DNA from: Trissonchulus latispiculum
Lineage: Eukaryota; Nematoda; Enoplea; Enoplida; Ironidae
NCBI GenBank assembly: GCA_030248195.1
Contig: JASAND010020808.1
Location: 1 to 64,000, forward strand
Reading direction: 5' to 3'
Length of the DNA: 64,000 nucleotides
The notes under the pieces were generated by a model. It saw nothing but the letters and a program-made list of their open reading frames with translations, did not search any database and was not told where the DNA came from. The translations under genes and the position numbers were made by a program. How positions within the stretch are numbered: position 1 is the first letter of the stretch; each line of letters begins with the position of its first letter. Below are positions 32,511-43,163 of the stretch, one piece after another.

Positions 32511-33667
32511 TGGAGCTCCACTACATCCATCAAGGAGGATAGCTAAGACTGCAATGGCCGCCCGCCCGCCATTGTAGTGGTCCTGATGGAGCCTCCACTA
32601 CATCCATCAAACTAATGGAGGGTAGCTAACCCGTGTAGTGAATGGACCTGTTCCTACCCCTGTCCCCGAGTGTACCGAAACTTGCAAATTAGCTGCGTGT
32701 ACTGGATGGATCTTTTGCTACTCCTGTCTCTAGAAAGAAAGAAGATAGAAACTGAAGATAGAAACCAACTTTTACCAACTTTTTTTCTCGAGCACAAATT
32801 CAGAATGTGTACAATGGGTTTTGTACAAAACTTAATGGTTCATCAACCAAACTTAATTTAGGAATTCGCCTATGACTTACCAAAATTTGGTTTGGTGGAA
32901 TGAATGGGGGGTCTCAAAAATTCTAAATTTTTATTGAAACTGTACCTAATTTTTTCAGCTAAAATGGCCCTTTTTCGACAAAATCTATAATTTTCGACAT
33001 AAATATAATAAAAAACTACTTATATTGCGTCTTAAAACCAATTTTCAGCCTTTTAAATATTTCTAGCCAATTTTTGCAGTTTGTTTTCGAACATAAAATT
33101 GCAATTTTTTCCAAAAAGACCCCACTAGGGGGTGAGGGGGTCTCAGCTCACCTTGCGGGTTTGGGAGTAGGAGTATGGGGGGAGGAGTGTCTGGCCTTTC
33201 TCGTGGGGGGCTCACACAGCCCGCCCCAGCCCACAGGGGGCAAACTGTAGCCTGGTACACCCATGATCGCAAGGCCCGGAAAATCCGTAAACCAAAAGCA
33301 CGAGTGCAACGGAAATTCGGAGTGAATCAATTTCCGTTAAATACGGTTTTGATGTAAAAGCCAGTCGCTTCCAAAAACAATCCAAATCTCCGAAGTTAAA
33401 AAATATTAGAATTTGTTCGGCCCCCATCCAGCCTCAAATCATGTGAAGCAGCCAGACCATAGCTAATATATATTTATTCGAAAAACAAAATTATTAAATT
33501 TAAAATAATTTTTTGAATACAGTGCAGGATAATAGATATTTTAAGGGAGTGACTCATTTCTAGAGAAAGTTAAGGCATTCACAGACGAGGTAACAGCTTA
33601 TGACTCAAAAGTGGGACTGTATACCTCTAATTAGCAGTCCCAATGTTTTATTCAAATTTGCACATAA
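32511..33667. other. Anonymous sequence before the 33.7-kb exon
   Basis: CTCCACTACATCCATCAA occurs at about 32,514 and 32,597. The rest is AT-rich with short G runs at 33,120-33,240. ORFs of about 60-70 codons overlap on both strands and look random. Confidence 0.4.
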
Positions 33668-34045
33668 TTAAATGATGTCTCAATTAAACTAACAGGTGTC
33701 TCATTTGTATTTCAACCCATAGTGACTGTCTCAATTAGTTTTAGCTTTGACTCAACAAGTGGGGCTGCCAAGTTGAGGGAGGTGATTTCCTGGACACCTC
33801 TGGACTGTCCAAGCTCCCGTGGATGGTCTTTTGAGCAGGAAACAGAATGCGACCATCTACAGTGCAGTGTCACATTCAAGGGATACAGTCAACACTACTA
33901 TATTAACGGATTCTACACCAAGTCAGCAGGTTGTGGTGCAGTAAGTGATCAGTTGAAACAGATCACAAAATTGCCCAAAGAAAAGCGCCAAGCTAGATAT
34001 CAAAAGGTTAAGAGGATGCTGCAAAATCTGAACGCGACATTCTAG
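33668..34045 (+). CDS. Exon of an unrecognised protein, first part
   Basis: Open from 33,668 (after TAA) to a stop at 34,043. The convincing part begins near FDSTSGAAKLREVISW. It includes CDHLQCSVTFKGYSQHYYI, with four Cys within about 50 residues, and a basic KLPKEKRQARYQKVK stretch. A likely 3' splice site is TTAGTTTTAG before CTTTGAC (about 33,743). The frame does not continue: the next coding part (34,012-34,587) is in another frame. Either a single-base change broke the frame near 34,007, or a 41-nt intron (GTTAAG to TAGAG, 34,007-34,047, phase 0) joins the parts. I do not recognise the family. Confidence 0.55.
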   Translation, partial: LNDVSIKLTGVSFVFQPIVTVSISFSFDSTSGAAKLREVISWTPLDCPSSRGWSFEQETECDHLQCSVTFKGYSQHYYINGFYTKSAGCGAVSDQLKQITKLPKEKRQARYQKVKRMLQNLNATF

Positions 34046-34587
34046 AGCTACCCGATGTTGATTTCAATAATCCGCTTTCCTTCCAAGTCTGTGTTCAAGA
34101 TTCATTTACCGGATTAACCCCAGATCCCTGGTTTAAGGTGATGTTCCATTCCTATGGGGTCTACAAATCTCATGATCTGAACGAGTTTCATGAAGACTTC
34201 AAACAGTCTACAGTGGTTCCGGGCTTTCCTAAAAGATACGAATTTGTAGGATCAAATCTAGGCTCTGAAGGCCTACACGGGTTGTACAGTCTAGAAAGGT
34301 TTGTAGAAAAGAGTGACAGCTATGAAGAGTGTTACAACAGAGTTACACTACGGAACAAGCTACCTGTTGCCATTTTTCTAAACCTAACTGCCAGTCAAGA
34401 CAATGAGGATCAAAAGTCCATGATATTGAGATTGGATGGAGACGAAACTAAAGAACTGATTCTAACCGAAGAACGGGAACTCTGGGTCCACATCAGAATG
34501 CACGGAATCGAAGGTGTGGAAAATTTTCCTACCAACTCTGCAGCGGACTTAGCCTACCAGGAATGGAAACTGGGTCACTTTTTATGA
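34012..34587 (+). CDS. Exon of an unrecognised protein, second part, with a transposon-derived end
   Basis: Continues the 33.7-kb exon in a different frame: residues from LPDVDFNNPLSFQVCVQD through WFKVMFHSYGVYKSHDL to HIRMHGIEGVENFPTNSA. Composition and codon use look coding, and it is acidic overall. The real exon ends at 34,557. The last eight codons (QEWKLGHF and on) come from the inserted hAT-like element. Beyond the element the frame would resume as GGA GGG and meet a strong donor, GTGAGT, at 35,449. So the insertion falls exactly between two codons near the exon end and would disrupt the transcript unless spliced around. Family unknown. Confidence 0.55.
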   Translation, partial: EDAAKSERDILELPDVDFNNPLSFQVCVQDSFTGLTPDPWFKVMFHSYGVYKSHDLNEFHEDFKQSTVVPGFPKRYEFVGSNLGSEGLHGLYSLERFVEKSDSYEECYNRVTLRNKLPVAIFLNLTASQDNEDQKSMILRLDGDETKELILTEERELWVHIRMHGIEGVENFPTNSAADLAYQEWKLGHFL

Positions 34588-35434
34588 CCCATGACCCACT
34601 CGACCCAAGAATTTTTGTGACCCAGACCCAAGGTGACCCAGAAAATCTTAAAATTTAGTGACCCAGACCCAAATGACCCAAACGGTTTTGTGACCCAGAC
34701 CCAACTGACCCAAGAATTTTTGTGACCCACACCCAAATGACCCAATAGAATAACGTTACACAGTCTGACCCTAACCGAGATTGTCCCATTGTGCAGTGTT
34801 TTTTAACTTTCTTAATTTTTGGAAGCTGCAAGAATAAGTACATTCCACTAATTTTGTGAAACTAGATCAATAGTTTGTTTTTCTTACAAAAAAACCAGCT
34901 ATTACATGGACCGGCGGTTTTCAATCTGGAATTACAAAATATTCACAACCCCAGACAAGGTTTTTATTATTTTTATTGACAAGGATGCTGTAAACTTTTA
35001 AAATCGACCGAAATGTGTCCGCCTTGGTATACGTGCTTGTACTATGTGGCCCGACTCATATAGAATGGCAGAGCAAGTCACACTTAGCCCTAGTGATTTC
35101 TGCAAAATGACTAGTAAATTGAACAAATTAGTAAGTGATCGCGCCGAAGGCGCGAAAATTTTTCAGAAATGATGGGTTTACCTTTACAGCTAGCTAAACT
35201 TCCACCACGAAAATTGAAACTTTAAAGATTCGGCAAGACCCCTGTGACCCAGACCCAAAATGACCCACTAAAATTGCTGACCCAGACCCAAAGTGACCCA
35301 TAGGAAGCTTGACCCAGACCCACCATGACCCAAAGGTTTTCCGAAATTAGTGACCCAAGACCCAGTGACCCATGCCAAAATAGCGACCCAAACGACCCAT
35401 GACCCAATGACCCATGACCCAGTTTCCATCCCTG
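34558..35434. mobile_element. hAT-like non-autonomous element inside an exon
   Basis: An 877-bp element with ends CAGGAATGGAAACTGGGTCA and TGACCCAGTTTCCATCCCTG (complementary apart from small changes), flanked by a perfect 8-bp duplication TAGCCTAC at 34,550-34,557 and 35,435-35,442. Both arms are minisatellites of GTGACCCAGACCCAA-type units. The centre has no gene. Eight-base duplication plus CAGGG-type ends identify the hAT class. Confidence 0.92.
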
Positions 35435-35448
35435 TAGCCTACGGAGGG

Positions 35449-36709
35449 GTGAGTTCTTTTCTTGTTTGATGCTCAGATTTGATGGTAAGCTCGGTGAGAT
35501 TAGGTCCTTGCCGTAAATTTGCATTGGCATGCAAATTACGAGTGCATGTTTTGCTTTGCAATATTTGGTGCCCAAGATTACAATGACCAAAATTGGTGAT
35601 TTAATTAGTGTGGCGTTTCAAACAAAATCTGTAACTGGTACATATTTCGTAGATCAAGTTCACATATGAGTCTTGTAATAATTTACAATATTTCAGCAAA
35701 ACAAAAATCCCTGCTTCGATGCCGAACAGTTCGAAAACAAGAAGAATACTATCGTAATATCATAAACAAATTTTGATCGAAACTCAAAGTTATGTGTTCA
35801 GTAAACAAATAAATGTTTAGAAAGACCTATTGACAGTGACGTAAACAGGACTGTAACACATTTCACTGCTGCATCCTCTGAAAAGATCATTATGTCACGT
35901 ATAAGGTGCGTCATTGTGTATACAGCAGCAACATGCTGAGTGTCCCATACACATTGTGCTGGGAAGAAGTTCAAAGAACTGGACAAAAAAATGGATGATG
36001 CTCAAATCTTCAAAGGAATCCATCGTTCCCTCCATTTTAAACCATTTGTCCGTTTCACAATCCAATTTCAGGAAACATTTAGCACATCTATCGTCCTGAT
36101 TTTGCCAAACTGAAAACTCGAACCTCGCAGAAAACTGGAGTTGTGCACGGTGGTATTCAAGCACTAATCTTGACATGGTTCCTTAGGAGCCGGATAGTAG
36201 ACCGTTTTAGAGGCATTCTCCTAATTTTGCCCTAAACTTGTCTCAACTTTAGGCGAAACGGTAGCACCTGCGGTACCCGCCAACTTCTATGTGTAGAGAA
36301 ATGTTTTAAAACGGCATCATCCTATGTAATTTTGTTTTGTCTTTTATTGTAATTGTGTTTTGAAACGGCTTTGTCCTGGCTGCCAAAGTCCGACTAAGGA
36401 GCTAAACCAGGGTTTGAGATTAGCTCTTGAAACGCCTCTGGATTCTAAAAATTTAACTTTAAACTTTATGTTAAAGTAAAGTTTAGGTGACTATTTAGAC
36501 TAGGTTTGGAGCGGCGATTTAGTTCAACCCACCAAATCCCAAAAACCTTTCAGATTGTAGGTACGTCGTCTAATTTAGTTGACATACTTCGTATACAGTC
36601 CCCCAATTCGATGGCTATGTTTGCAAAAGCGATTTGATATGTAATCCAGCCTAGCCAGTTGTTGCACGTTATGGAGGGTTTAGTTCATTTTCTGCAACTA
36701 AGCATCTAA
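35449..36709. other. Probable intron or intergenic DNA
   Basis: Follows the GTGAGT donor at 35,449. AT-rich, with no convincing exon on either strand. Confidence 0.4.
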
Positions 36710-36869
36710 GGGCCTTTTCAAGAAAGGGTAGAGTAGAGTTGAGTTGAGTTAAAATCAGCTGTTTTAACTCTTTTTAACTCCACTCAAGCTTGACTTTTCC
36801 TATTTTAACTCTTTCCTGAAAAGGATCGAGTTAATTTTAACTCTACTCTACCTTTTCTTGAAAAGGCCC
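36710..36869. mobile_element. Harbinger-like miniature element
   Basis: 160 bp, ends GGGCCTTTTCAAGAAA and TTTCTTGAAAAGGCCC (about 40 bp of inverted repeat including GGTAGAGTAGAGTT), flanked by TAA at 36,707-36,709 and 36,870-36,872. A 3-bp TWA target and GGGCC-type ends fit PIF/Harbinger. Confidence 0.8.
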
Positions 36870-36872
36870 TAA

Positions 36873-37519
36873 GTGACGATTGTCGACATATATTTCTCTC
36901 TACAATTTAAGAGCACCCATAGGCGGGCTATTTAGCTTTTCGATATGACAGCTGTTTTAACGAGCTTTTCGACTCCGAAGATGGACTATGACAGTTAAAT
37001 TATCAAAGCTTGCTGTGAGAAATGCACTTTTATTTCTTCATTCGTATTTGTAAAGGATGAGCCATTAATCTATAACTACGTTGACTTAAAAGCATAGTTG
37101 TCATGGAGTGTATTTTACAGGCTGAATGGTAGAAATTTGAATTTAGAATTGAATAACTAATGCAATATCTACAAAAATAAGCAAACTTAGATTTGTCTTA
37201 ATGGAGAGCTTTTAACTTATGACAACTTATAGCTCATACAGAAGCAAATTTATTAAGGAACTGTCTCAAATTTCAGGATGAAATAAATCGTATTTCTCAA
37301 CAAAAATGCGTTTGAAAAATCGAATATGCGATTTATTTTTTGACTTGACTAAAAACTAGGAAACGTCATAATGTTGCTTCCCTTTTACGTTTTTCCACAC
37401 TGCTGTAAAAGAGCTTCAGCTTTTTAGCCTATTTTTTGTAGTAAGCAAAAAGTAGAAAGCTCTGGCTGCCAGACAAAATAAATCCATAAGAAAACGCATA
37501 TCAGCTGCTAAATGAAACG
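36873..37519. other. Anonymous AT-rich DNA
   Basis: No gene or repeat recognised. Confidence 0.35.
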
Positions 37520-37665
37520 TTTTAATAAATCGTATTATTTGATTTTCAATTTGAGACAGTTCCTAAGCAAGCAAAGCTGTCACAATAATAGAATAATATA
37601 TAAGCAGTCTGCAAGCAAAGTACATGTGCATATCTATACACAAAATATATGTAGTGCAGATTATA

Positions 37666-37761
<96 letters not shown>

Positions 37762-38560
37762 AAAATTAAAGCATATCCATGGATACATAAAATATCGAAA
37801 TATTCATGTAATGTCTTGTATCAACAACCCAGAAAGGTTAAAATCAGTGCAATAATCTAGTCTCGCTGTCCGAGCACGTAAGTCAGTAGTAGAGCGTTCT
37901 ACGCATAAACCAAAACTCGTGGAGCCCTTTGACCAAATTGGTGCTTTTATTTGAGTACCTGATCCTCAAATCCAGGAAATTCCAGATTGAATTTCAATTA
38001 GTGGGGACTATGTTAAATATTGATACTCAGAAAGGTTTAAGTAAGCGGAATAGAATTGTCTCAGTTTTCGGGGTGTGGCTAAAAAACATTCTACTCACGA
38101 TTCAAAGCTCGGTGGTTCGCTGTCTTATGACTACATATATACCTCATAGAGAAGTATATTTATTTAGGCAAACAAAGCTCTCATAATAGTAAAATAATAT
38201 ATTTACGCATAATGCAAAATACATGTGCATATGAAGCATATCTATACACAAAATATATGGAGTGCAGATATATTTGGTGCTATATCTATATATCTATATC
38301 TATATATAGATATATTTAATATATGTAGTGCAGGTATATATCATAGATTAAAGCATATTCGTGGATATATATATATATAAAGTATTTAAATAAACATGTA
38401 TGTTAAATATCAGCAACCCAGAATGGTTGAAATCTGTGCAATACAATAGTATCAGTTTCAGGAGACGTGGCTCAAAAGCGATCTACTCACGATTTAAAGC
38501 TCGGTGGTTTGCTGCCAGCCCAGAACTCATTTGTTCACATCTTCAACCCTGATTTCAACA
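37520..38560. repeat. Imperfect direct repeats with TA microsatellites
   Basis: TACATGTGCATAT followed by CTATACACAAAATATATG occurs near 37,620 and 38,219, each leading into TA-rich tracts (37,664-37,760 is almost pure TA). AAAGCTCGGTGGTT occurs at 38,104 and 38,497. Spacing is not constant, so this is a rearranged local duplication. Confidence 0.65.
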
Positions 38561-39627
38561 TTTCACATGCATATAAAACATTTGCAAGAAAATAACGACA
38601 AAATATATATGGTCAAGTAAATAAAATATATACAAGTTGGCCCCAAAAGGGGCAATATTCCTTTGTAGACCTGTTATTAATCAACAGCAAATGAATTAAG
38701 CCACAGTCAAGGTTTTTCAGCACATGCCCGTTGCAAGCGACTTCACTTCATGACTATGACTTTCTTTCGATTTGCAGCCTTTGAATTTTAACAAATTTGA
38801 TTTGGAATTAATGACTACTGCCTACTGCTGCTGCTACTACTACTACTGCTGACAGCCGAAGACTGCGAGAAGACAGTCTGTGCGACTGCTTAAATAGTAG
38901 TTGCAAAAACCTAATTTGCATAATATGACACCAAAAAACTCGGCCCTAATCTAGCCCTATGTTGAAGATAGGGCCTCTGAATGGAGAAATGACTCACAAT
39001 GCACTAAACATATAAGTTTCCGTTTTATACATTCCTGCTCCAGCAGGAATAAAAATGTAAGTACGAATGAAATATAGGCAACTAATTAACCATGAATTAC
39101 TTAAATCCAAATTAGGGTGTTGGCGTATCCATGTGACACCTTTGTGTTAATCGACTTGGTTTCTGACGTTTTACTACTTCAACGTTTTAATATCAACACT
39201 TTATAAGGCACATTAGCTTCCAAAAATGATATCTTTAAAAACGTAATATCGTTAATAATTTAATTTAATGTTAAATTTAAGTACAGCACAGCAAAAACAC
39301 ATTAGATGTCAAGAAAAAATTACGCCAACACAAGGTGAAACCATTTTTTGGAATGCATGAATCAAGAAGCCTCTACTACCTTTGTAAAACTGGCTTTTAG
39401 GACCTAAGGTAAACCTGTAGTAGAACACCCGTAAACGTACAAGTACTGCAAAACATATTATTATAGTATATCAAATTATATTATATTGTATTGATACAAT
39501 ATGGATGTAGGATAATTGATATAATGCATATTGTATTATATCAATTTTACAGTATTACATCAACAATGTAAAGATGGAATAAATAATGTTTCAACCACAC
39601 TAAACCAAAAATTAAACTTTTGTGTAG
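38561..39627. other. Anonymous AT-rich DNA
   Basis: Contains a CTACTGCTGCTGCTACTACT tract at 38,821 and the palindrome ATTCCTGCTCCAGCAGGAAT at 39,030-39,049. No gene. Confidence 0.4.
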
Positions 39628-39999
39628 TCAATTCTTTTTCGGCTTCTGCTCAGTGTAAAATTTGCGCTGTTTTTTAGCAGCATTAGACTGTGGTGCTTCA
39701 CTACTGGTTACATCCGCTTTCCGATTTTTGATTTGTGATGAACCATGCTCCTTAGAGTAACGATAAGTCTTCACGTCGGCATTTGAAGGTCCTGGTTCAT
39801 CCGTATTAGCGTCGCCATTTGATGGTCCTGGTTCGTCAATGGTATCATCGCCGGTGTTTTCAGCGGTTCGCCTATTCATTCGCCGTTTTCTCTCCCTCTT
39901 TCTCTCCTTTCTTGTCATCCAAGGAATGAGACAAGACGGCACCCACTTTTCTACTTTTTTCTTGATCCATCTGACAGCCCGCATGAACAAGTACAGCAT
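39628..39999 (-). CDS. Possible exon, basic protein with a DEPGPSN repeat
   Basis: A 123-codon frame. It starts with a short hydrophobic/basic segment (LYLFMRAVRWIKKKVEKW), then a run of Arg/Lys (RKERKRERKRR), then acidic DEPGPSN twice, 13 residues apart. A fair 3' splice site (TTCTTTGTTTAAAG) lies exactly before the ATG. It could be the last exon of a small membrane-anchored protein, but no polyadenylation signal is obvious and I recognise no family. Confidence 0.3.
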   Translation of the reverse strand: MLYLFMRAVRWIKKKVEKWVPSCLIPWMTRKERKRERKRRMNRRTAENTGDDTIDEPGPSNGDANTDEPGPSNADVKTYRYSKEHGSSQIKNRKADVTSSEAPQSNAAKKQRKFYTEQKPKKN

Positions 40000-40144
40000 C
40001 TTTAAACAAAGAATAGCTTTAGAGCAAAAAAGTTATAATTTTTTTCAGTTTAACTTTCCGTTTCAACGCCAAAATTTAGTAATAACGAATTAATTGATTA
40101 TTTGCGGAATTGTAATACTTAACGCAACAAGTTGTAACTGCAAC

Positions 40145-40426
40145 CTAAACAATTTCTAGTATTCTACTCCTGAAGTATAAGCTACAATCCACCAGTAAGT
40201 ACTTTTGTAAGCCTAACAGGAAAATTACCATTGGCATTTCTAGAATGTGAAAAGAAAGCAGTATTGCGGCAAGAATCCAACTTAAAATTAAGGCTATCCC
40301 GTATAAGTAGATATTTTGCAAGAAGATGGCGGCGCTGTTGAGAAGCCAAGTGGCTGCATGCATAGGGAGCAGTAATTTCAGTCCAAATTTGTTTACACTG
40401 AAACGATAGCATTCGGGTGTAAGCAA
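40145..40426 (-). CDS. Possible membrane-protein exon
   Basis: A 93-codon frame with two or three hydrophobic segments (about residues 15-35, 37-60 and 65-80; for example LYGIALILSWILAAILL). An overlapping minus frame of 92 codons is less plausible. It lies just upstream (minus sense) of the 39,628-39,999 frame and may belong to the same gene, but the donor I can see (GTACTT) does not join the frames. Weak. Confidence 0.25.
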   Translation of the reverse strand: MLTPECYRFSVNKFGLKLLLPMHAATWLLNSAAIFLQNIYLYGIALILSWILAAILLSFHILEMPMVIFLLGLQKYLLVDCSLYFRSRILEIV

Positions 40427-40460
40427 AATATTCGTAAACTGTTGAAATAACTAATAACAC

Positions 40461-41739
40461 CTTTAGTCTGCTTCGACTTCATCCCAGCTTTGCACAATTT
40501 TTGTTAAATATCGAAAATTAAGCTGATCAGTATACTCTGGTTTGTTAATGATGAGTTTTCTGATAAACTTTGCTGATAAACTTTGATGCTCGTTTCGACA
40601 GGTTTCAGTTTGCGAAATATGATTTTGATTTTTTACATTTTAGCATTAGGACATTATTGATTAGCATTAGGCTACGCCTACAATGTAGGCCCTACATACT
40701 TCGTTTAGATAACACTGTTCAGGTTTGAACTTCGAATTGGGTTTGTGTTAGCCTAATATTGTTAGCATACATTGATGCTTGCGAACAGTGTAGATTTGAT
40801 GGTCGATTGGATGTTTATGTTGAGCATGCGATCTCGTCTTAGTGCTCAGCGTAACAGAAATTAAGCTCTGAAAGTTGTTATGCGGTTATAGCAACAACTT
40901 GTTTAATACTGGTAAAGGTGCAGTGAATATTGATAGCGAATAGCGAATTCTCTGATTCAGGGACATAGGGACTTACTCACTAGACAAACTGCAGACATAT
41001 TCCTGTCTTTGGTTTTCTGTACGCCTTAACTTACTAGTTGCATGGTCTTTTCCAGAAGGGTGTCAATGGTAACCGTCTGTATCCGAATTGGCGGTCTTCA
41101 ATCCCAGTTTGCTCGACAGCGATATATGCAAGATATCCCATCGCAAGTGGAATTATAGCGAACACTATAGTTCTGTTCGTAAAGTTTGTGTAACACCTAG
41201 AATAGATTAGACTTTTAGTAGCTTTGCTAAATTGATATTAGAAGCTTATGAGCCATGTAAGGGGATTTTGATATATTCTATAGCTTTATGGTAATCCATT
41301 TGGTCAGGAGTTTACACTAGGGATAGTTCACATAAAATTGACATTAAACACTTCCTAATGTTTTAAACACTCAATATGTCTGAAACCTTAAAGCCAAATA
41401 TTGGGCTCTATTTAACGGCTTACTGTGACAGCATAAGCATTATTTATAAATTCTGCCAGGAAATTCTTACAACAGAGAAGAGATTACTTGAACAGAGGTA
41501 GAGATTTTTATACGGTTAGATTCAGCTAATTATAGTGCAACACGGTGATATAGAAATTTTGATAATGACCGACATTCCGGCTCAAATTCCAAACAATTAA
41601 ATTTTCTATTTTATGCTTTTCTCGAAAATGTCGTTAGGCCCTGTCTGGTTGAAACCTTTTTCGCCCTTTCAGCGCTGGCCAGTAGAGCTGACTTGTCCCG
41701 GTCTGCTGACAAAACCGGTCTGGCCTAAGTTTTTATCTA
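40461..41739. other. Anonymous AT-rich DNA
   Basis: No gene or repeat recognised. Confidence 0.35.
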
Positions 41740-42739
41740 TTAAGGGGGGTACTAAAGGTTTGCCCCGACTTTGTCCGATAGGCCTACTTTTTAGCGAAGA
41801 TATAGAAAAAATATCGGGTACTGAGTTCTTAGCTGCCTTCGGCCATGTGTAGCCGTCGTGTTTATGTGCCCGACCCCCGTTTTTCACAACTACCAACATA
41901 ATTAATTAAAAACCTCTGCTGGATGCAAGACCCTAGCTTCAAGCTTGTCATTGGCAAATATGATTTGGCAATTTTTGAAGATTAAAGTATACATAAAAAA
42001 TTGTTCACGCGACAGAAATCGCCATTTTCAGACTGTCGGATCCTGTGTAGAGGCATTCTGCAGCCATAGTCGTCGCAAGCCTTCAATAATCGAACTGAAA
42101 TCGTTTGTGGATGTGTTTACAACCACGCTAAGTTCAAATATCTCAAAAAATTTTAATTTCAAAAAATTTGATTTTTTCGATTTCTGAGATACCATTGCCC
42201 CAAAAAGGCGATTTTGGTGATTTTTGAAGATTAAAGTTGACATAAAAATTTTTTCACGCGGCAGAATTTCTTGCCATTTGGCACAAATGAGTACTCCTGT
42301 AGGGCCTTCTTTTATGCCAAGTCACAGCCTTATAGCTTGCACAAGTAATAAAATTTTCCTTTCGTATATCCAAAAATTTTTAAATTTTGGCCAAAACTTC
42401 AACTTTGAAGAGCCTCAAGAACTTCAACCAAGAATTCCCTTAGATGCAGATAAGATACAGACGTCTAGTATTTTCCTGCAGATACGGGCACATGTGCGAA
42501 AGCACATTGGCAAATGGCAACCTTGAAGCTAGGGTTGCATCAAGCAGAGAGTTTTAATTAATTACGTTGATAGTTGTGAAAAACGGGGGGCACATAAATC
42601 CGACGGCTGCACATGGCTGGAAGGCAGCTAGGATCTCAGTACCCGATATTTTTTGACCACACCCATGCTCTATATCTTTGCCAGAAAGTAGGCCAATCGT
42701 ACAAAGTCGGGGCAAGTCGATCTTAGTAGTCCCCAATTA
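41740..42739. mobile_element. Foldback element with arms of about 215 bp
   Basis: 41,740-41,955 is repeated inverted at about 42,520-42,739 (TTTGCCCCGACTTTGT, AATATCGGGTACTGAG, CCGTTTTTCACAACTA). Inside, TTTTTGAAGATTAAAGT with a following CACGCG word occurs twice as a direct repeat (41,970 and 42,217). Left end TTAAGGGGGG, right end CCCCAATTAA. No gene. Confidence 0.65.
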
Positions 42740-43163
42740 ATTTGAGGAAAAGTAGTTAAAAGTTTTCATAAAGTATAAAACTCGGATAAAGAACAATATT
42801 TTTGGGCATTTTACGTTTCGATGTCAGGTTTAGTTATGTAGCTTCAGACAACTCTCTCCATGGCATTATTTTTTAATGCAGCAAATTGTAAGCTGCAAAA
42901 TGTAAGCTGCTTCTTGTCAAGCAAACAAACATTGGTGTTCAGTTAAGCGCAATAGTGAATTTAATTTTGACGGTTGCCAGAACGGTAACAACTGCAATTG
43001 GTGGGTAGAAGAGTCTTAGTGATAGAGATTAAAGTTTGAAGTTAAAGAGAGTACAACTGCATAATATTCTTATTCTAAACATTTAACAACTTGTATATTT
43101 TGTTTTCATTAATGAGATGTTGTTAACGATAATTACGATAATTTCTTGGATTCTGCATAACGT
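42740..43163. other. Anonymous AT-rich DNA
   Basis: Includes a small direct repeat of AAATTGTAAGCTGC/AAATGTAAGCTGC at about 42,890. No gene. Confidence 0.35.

Noticed and set aside
34655..35590. Minus ORFs rich in WVxGxLGLGH
   Set aside because: Translations of the GTGACCCAGACCCAA minisatellite inside the hAT-like element.
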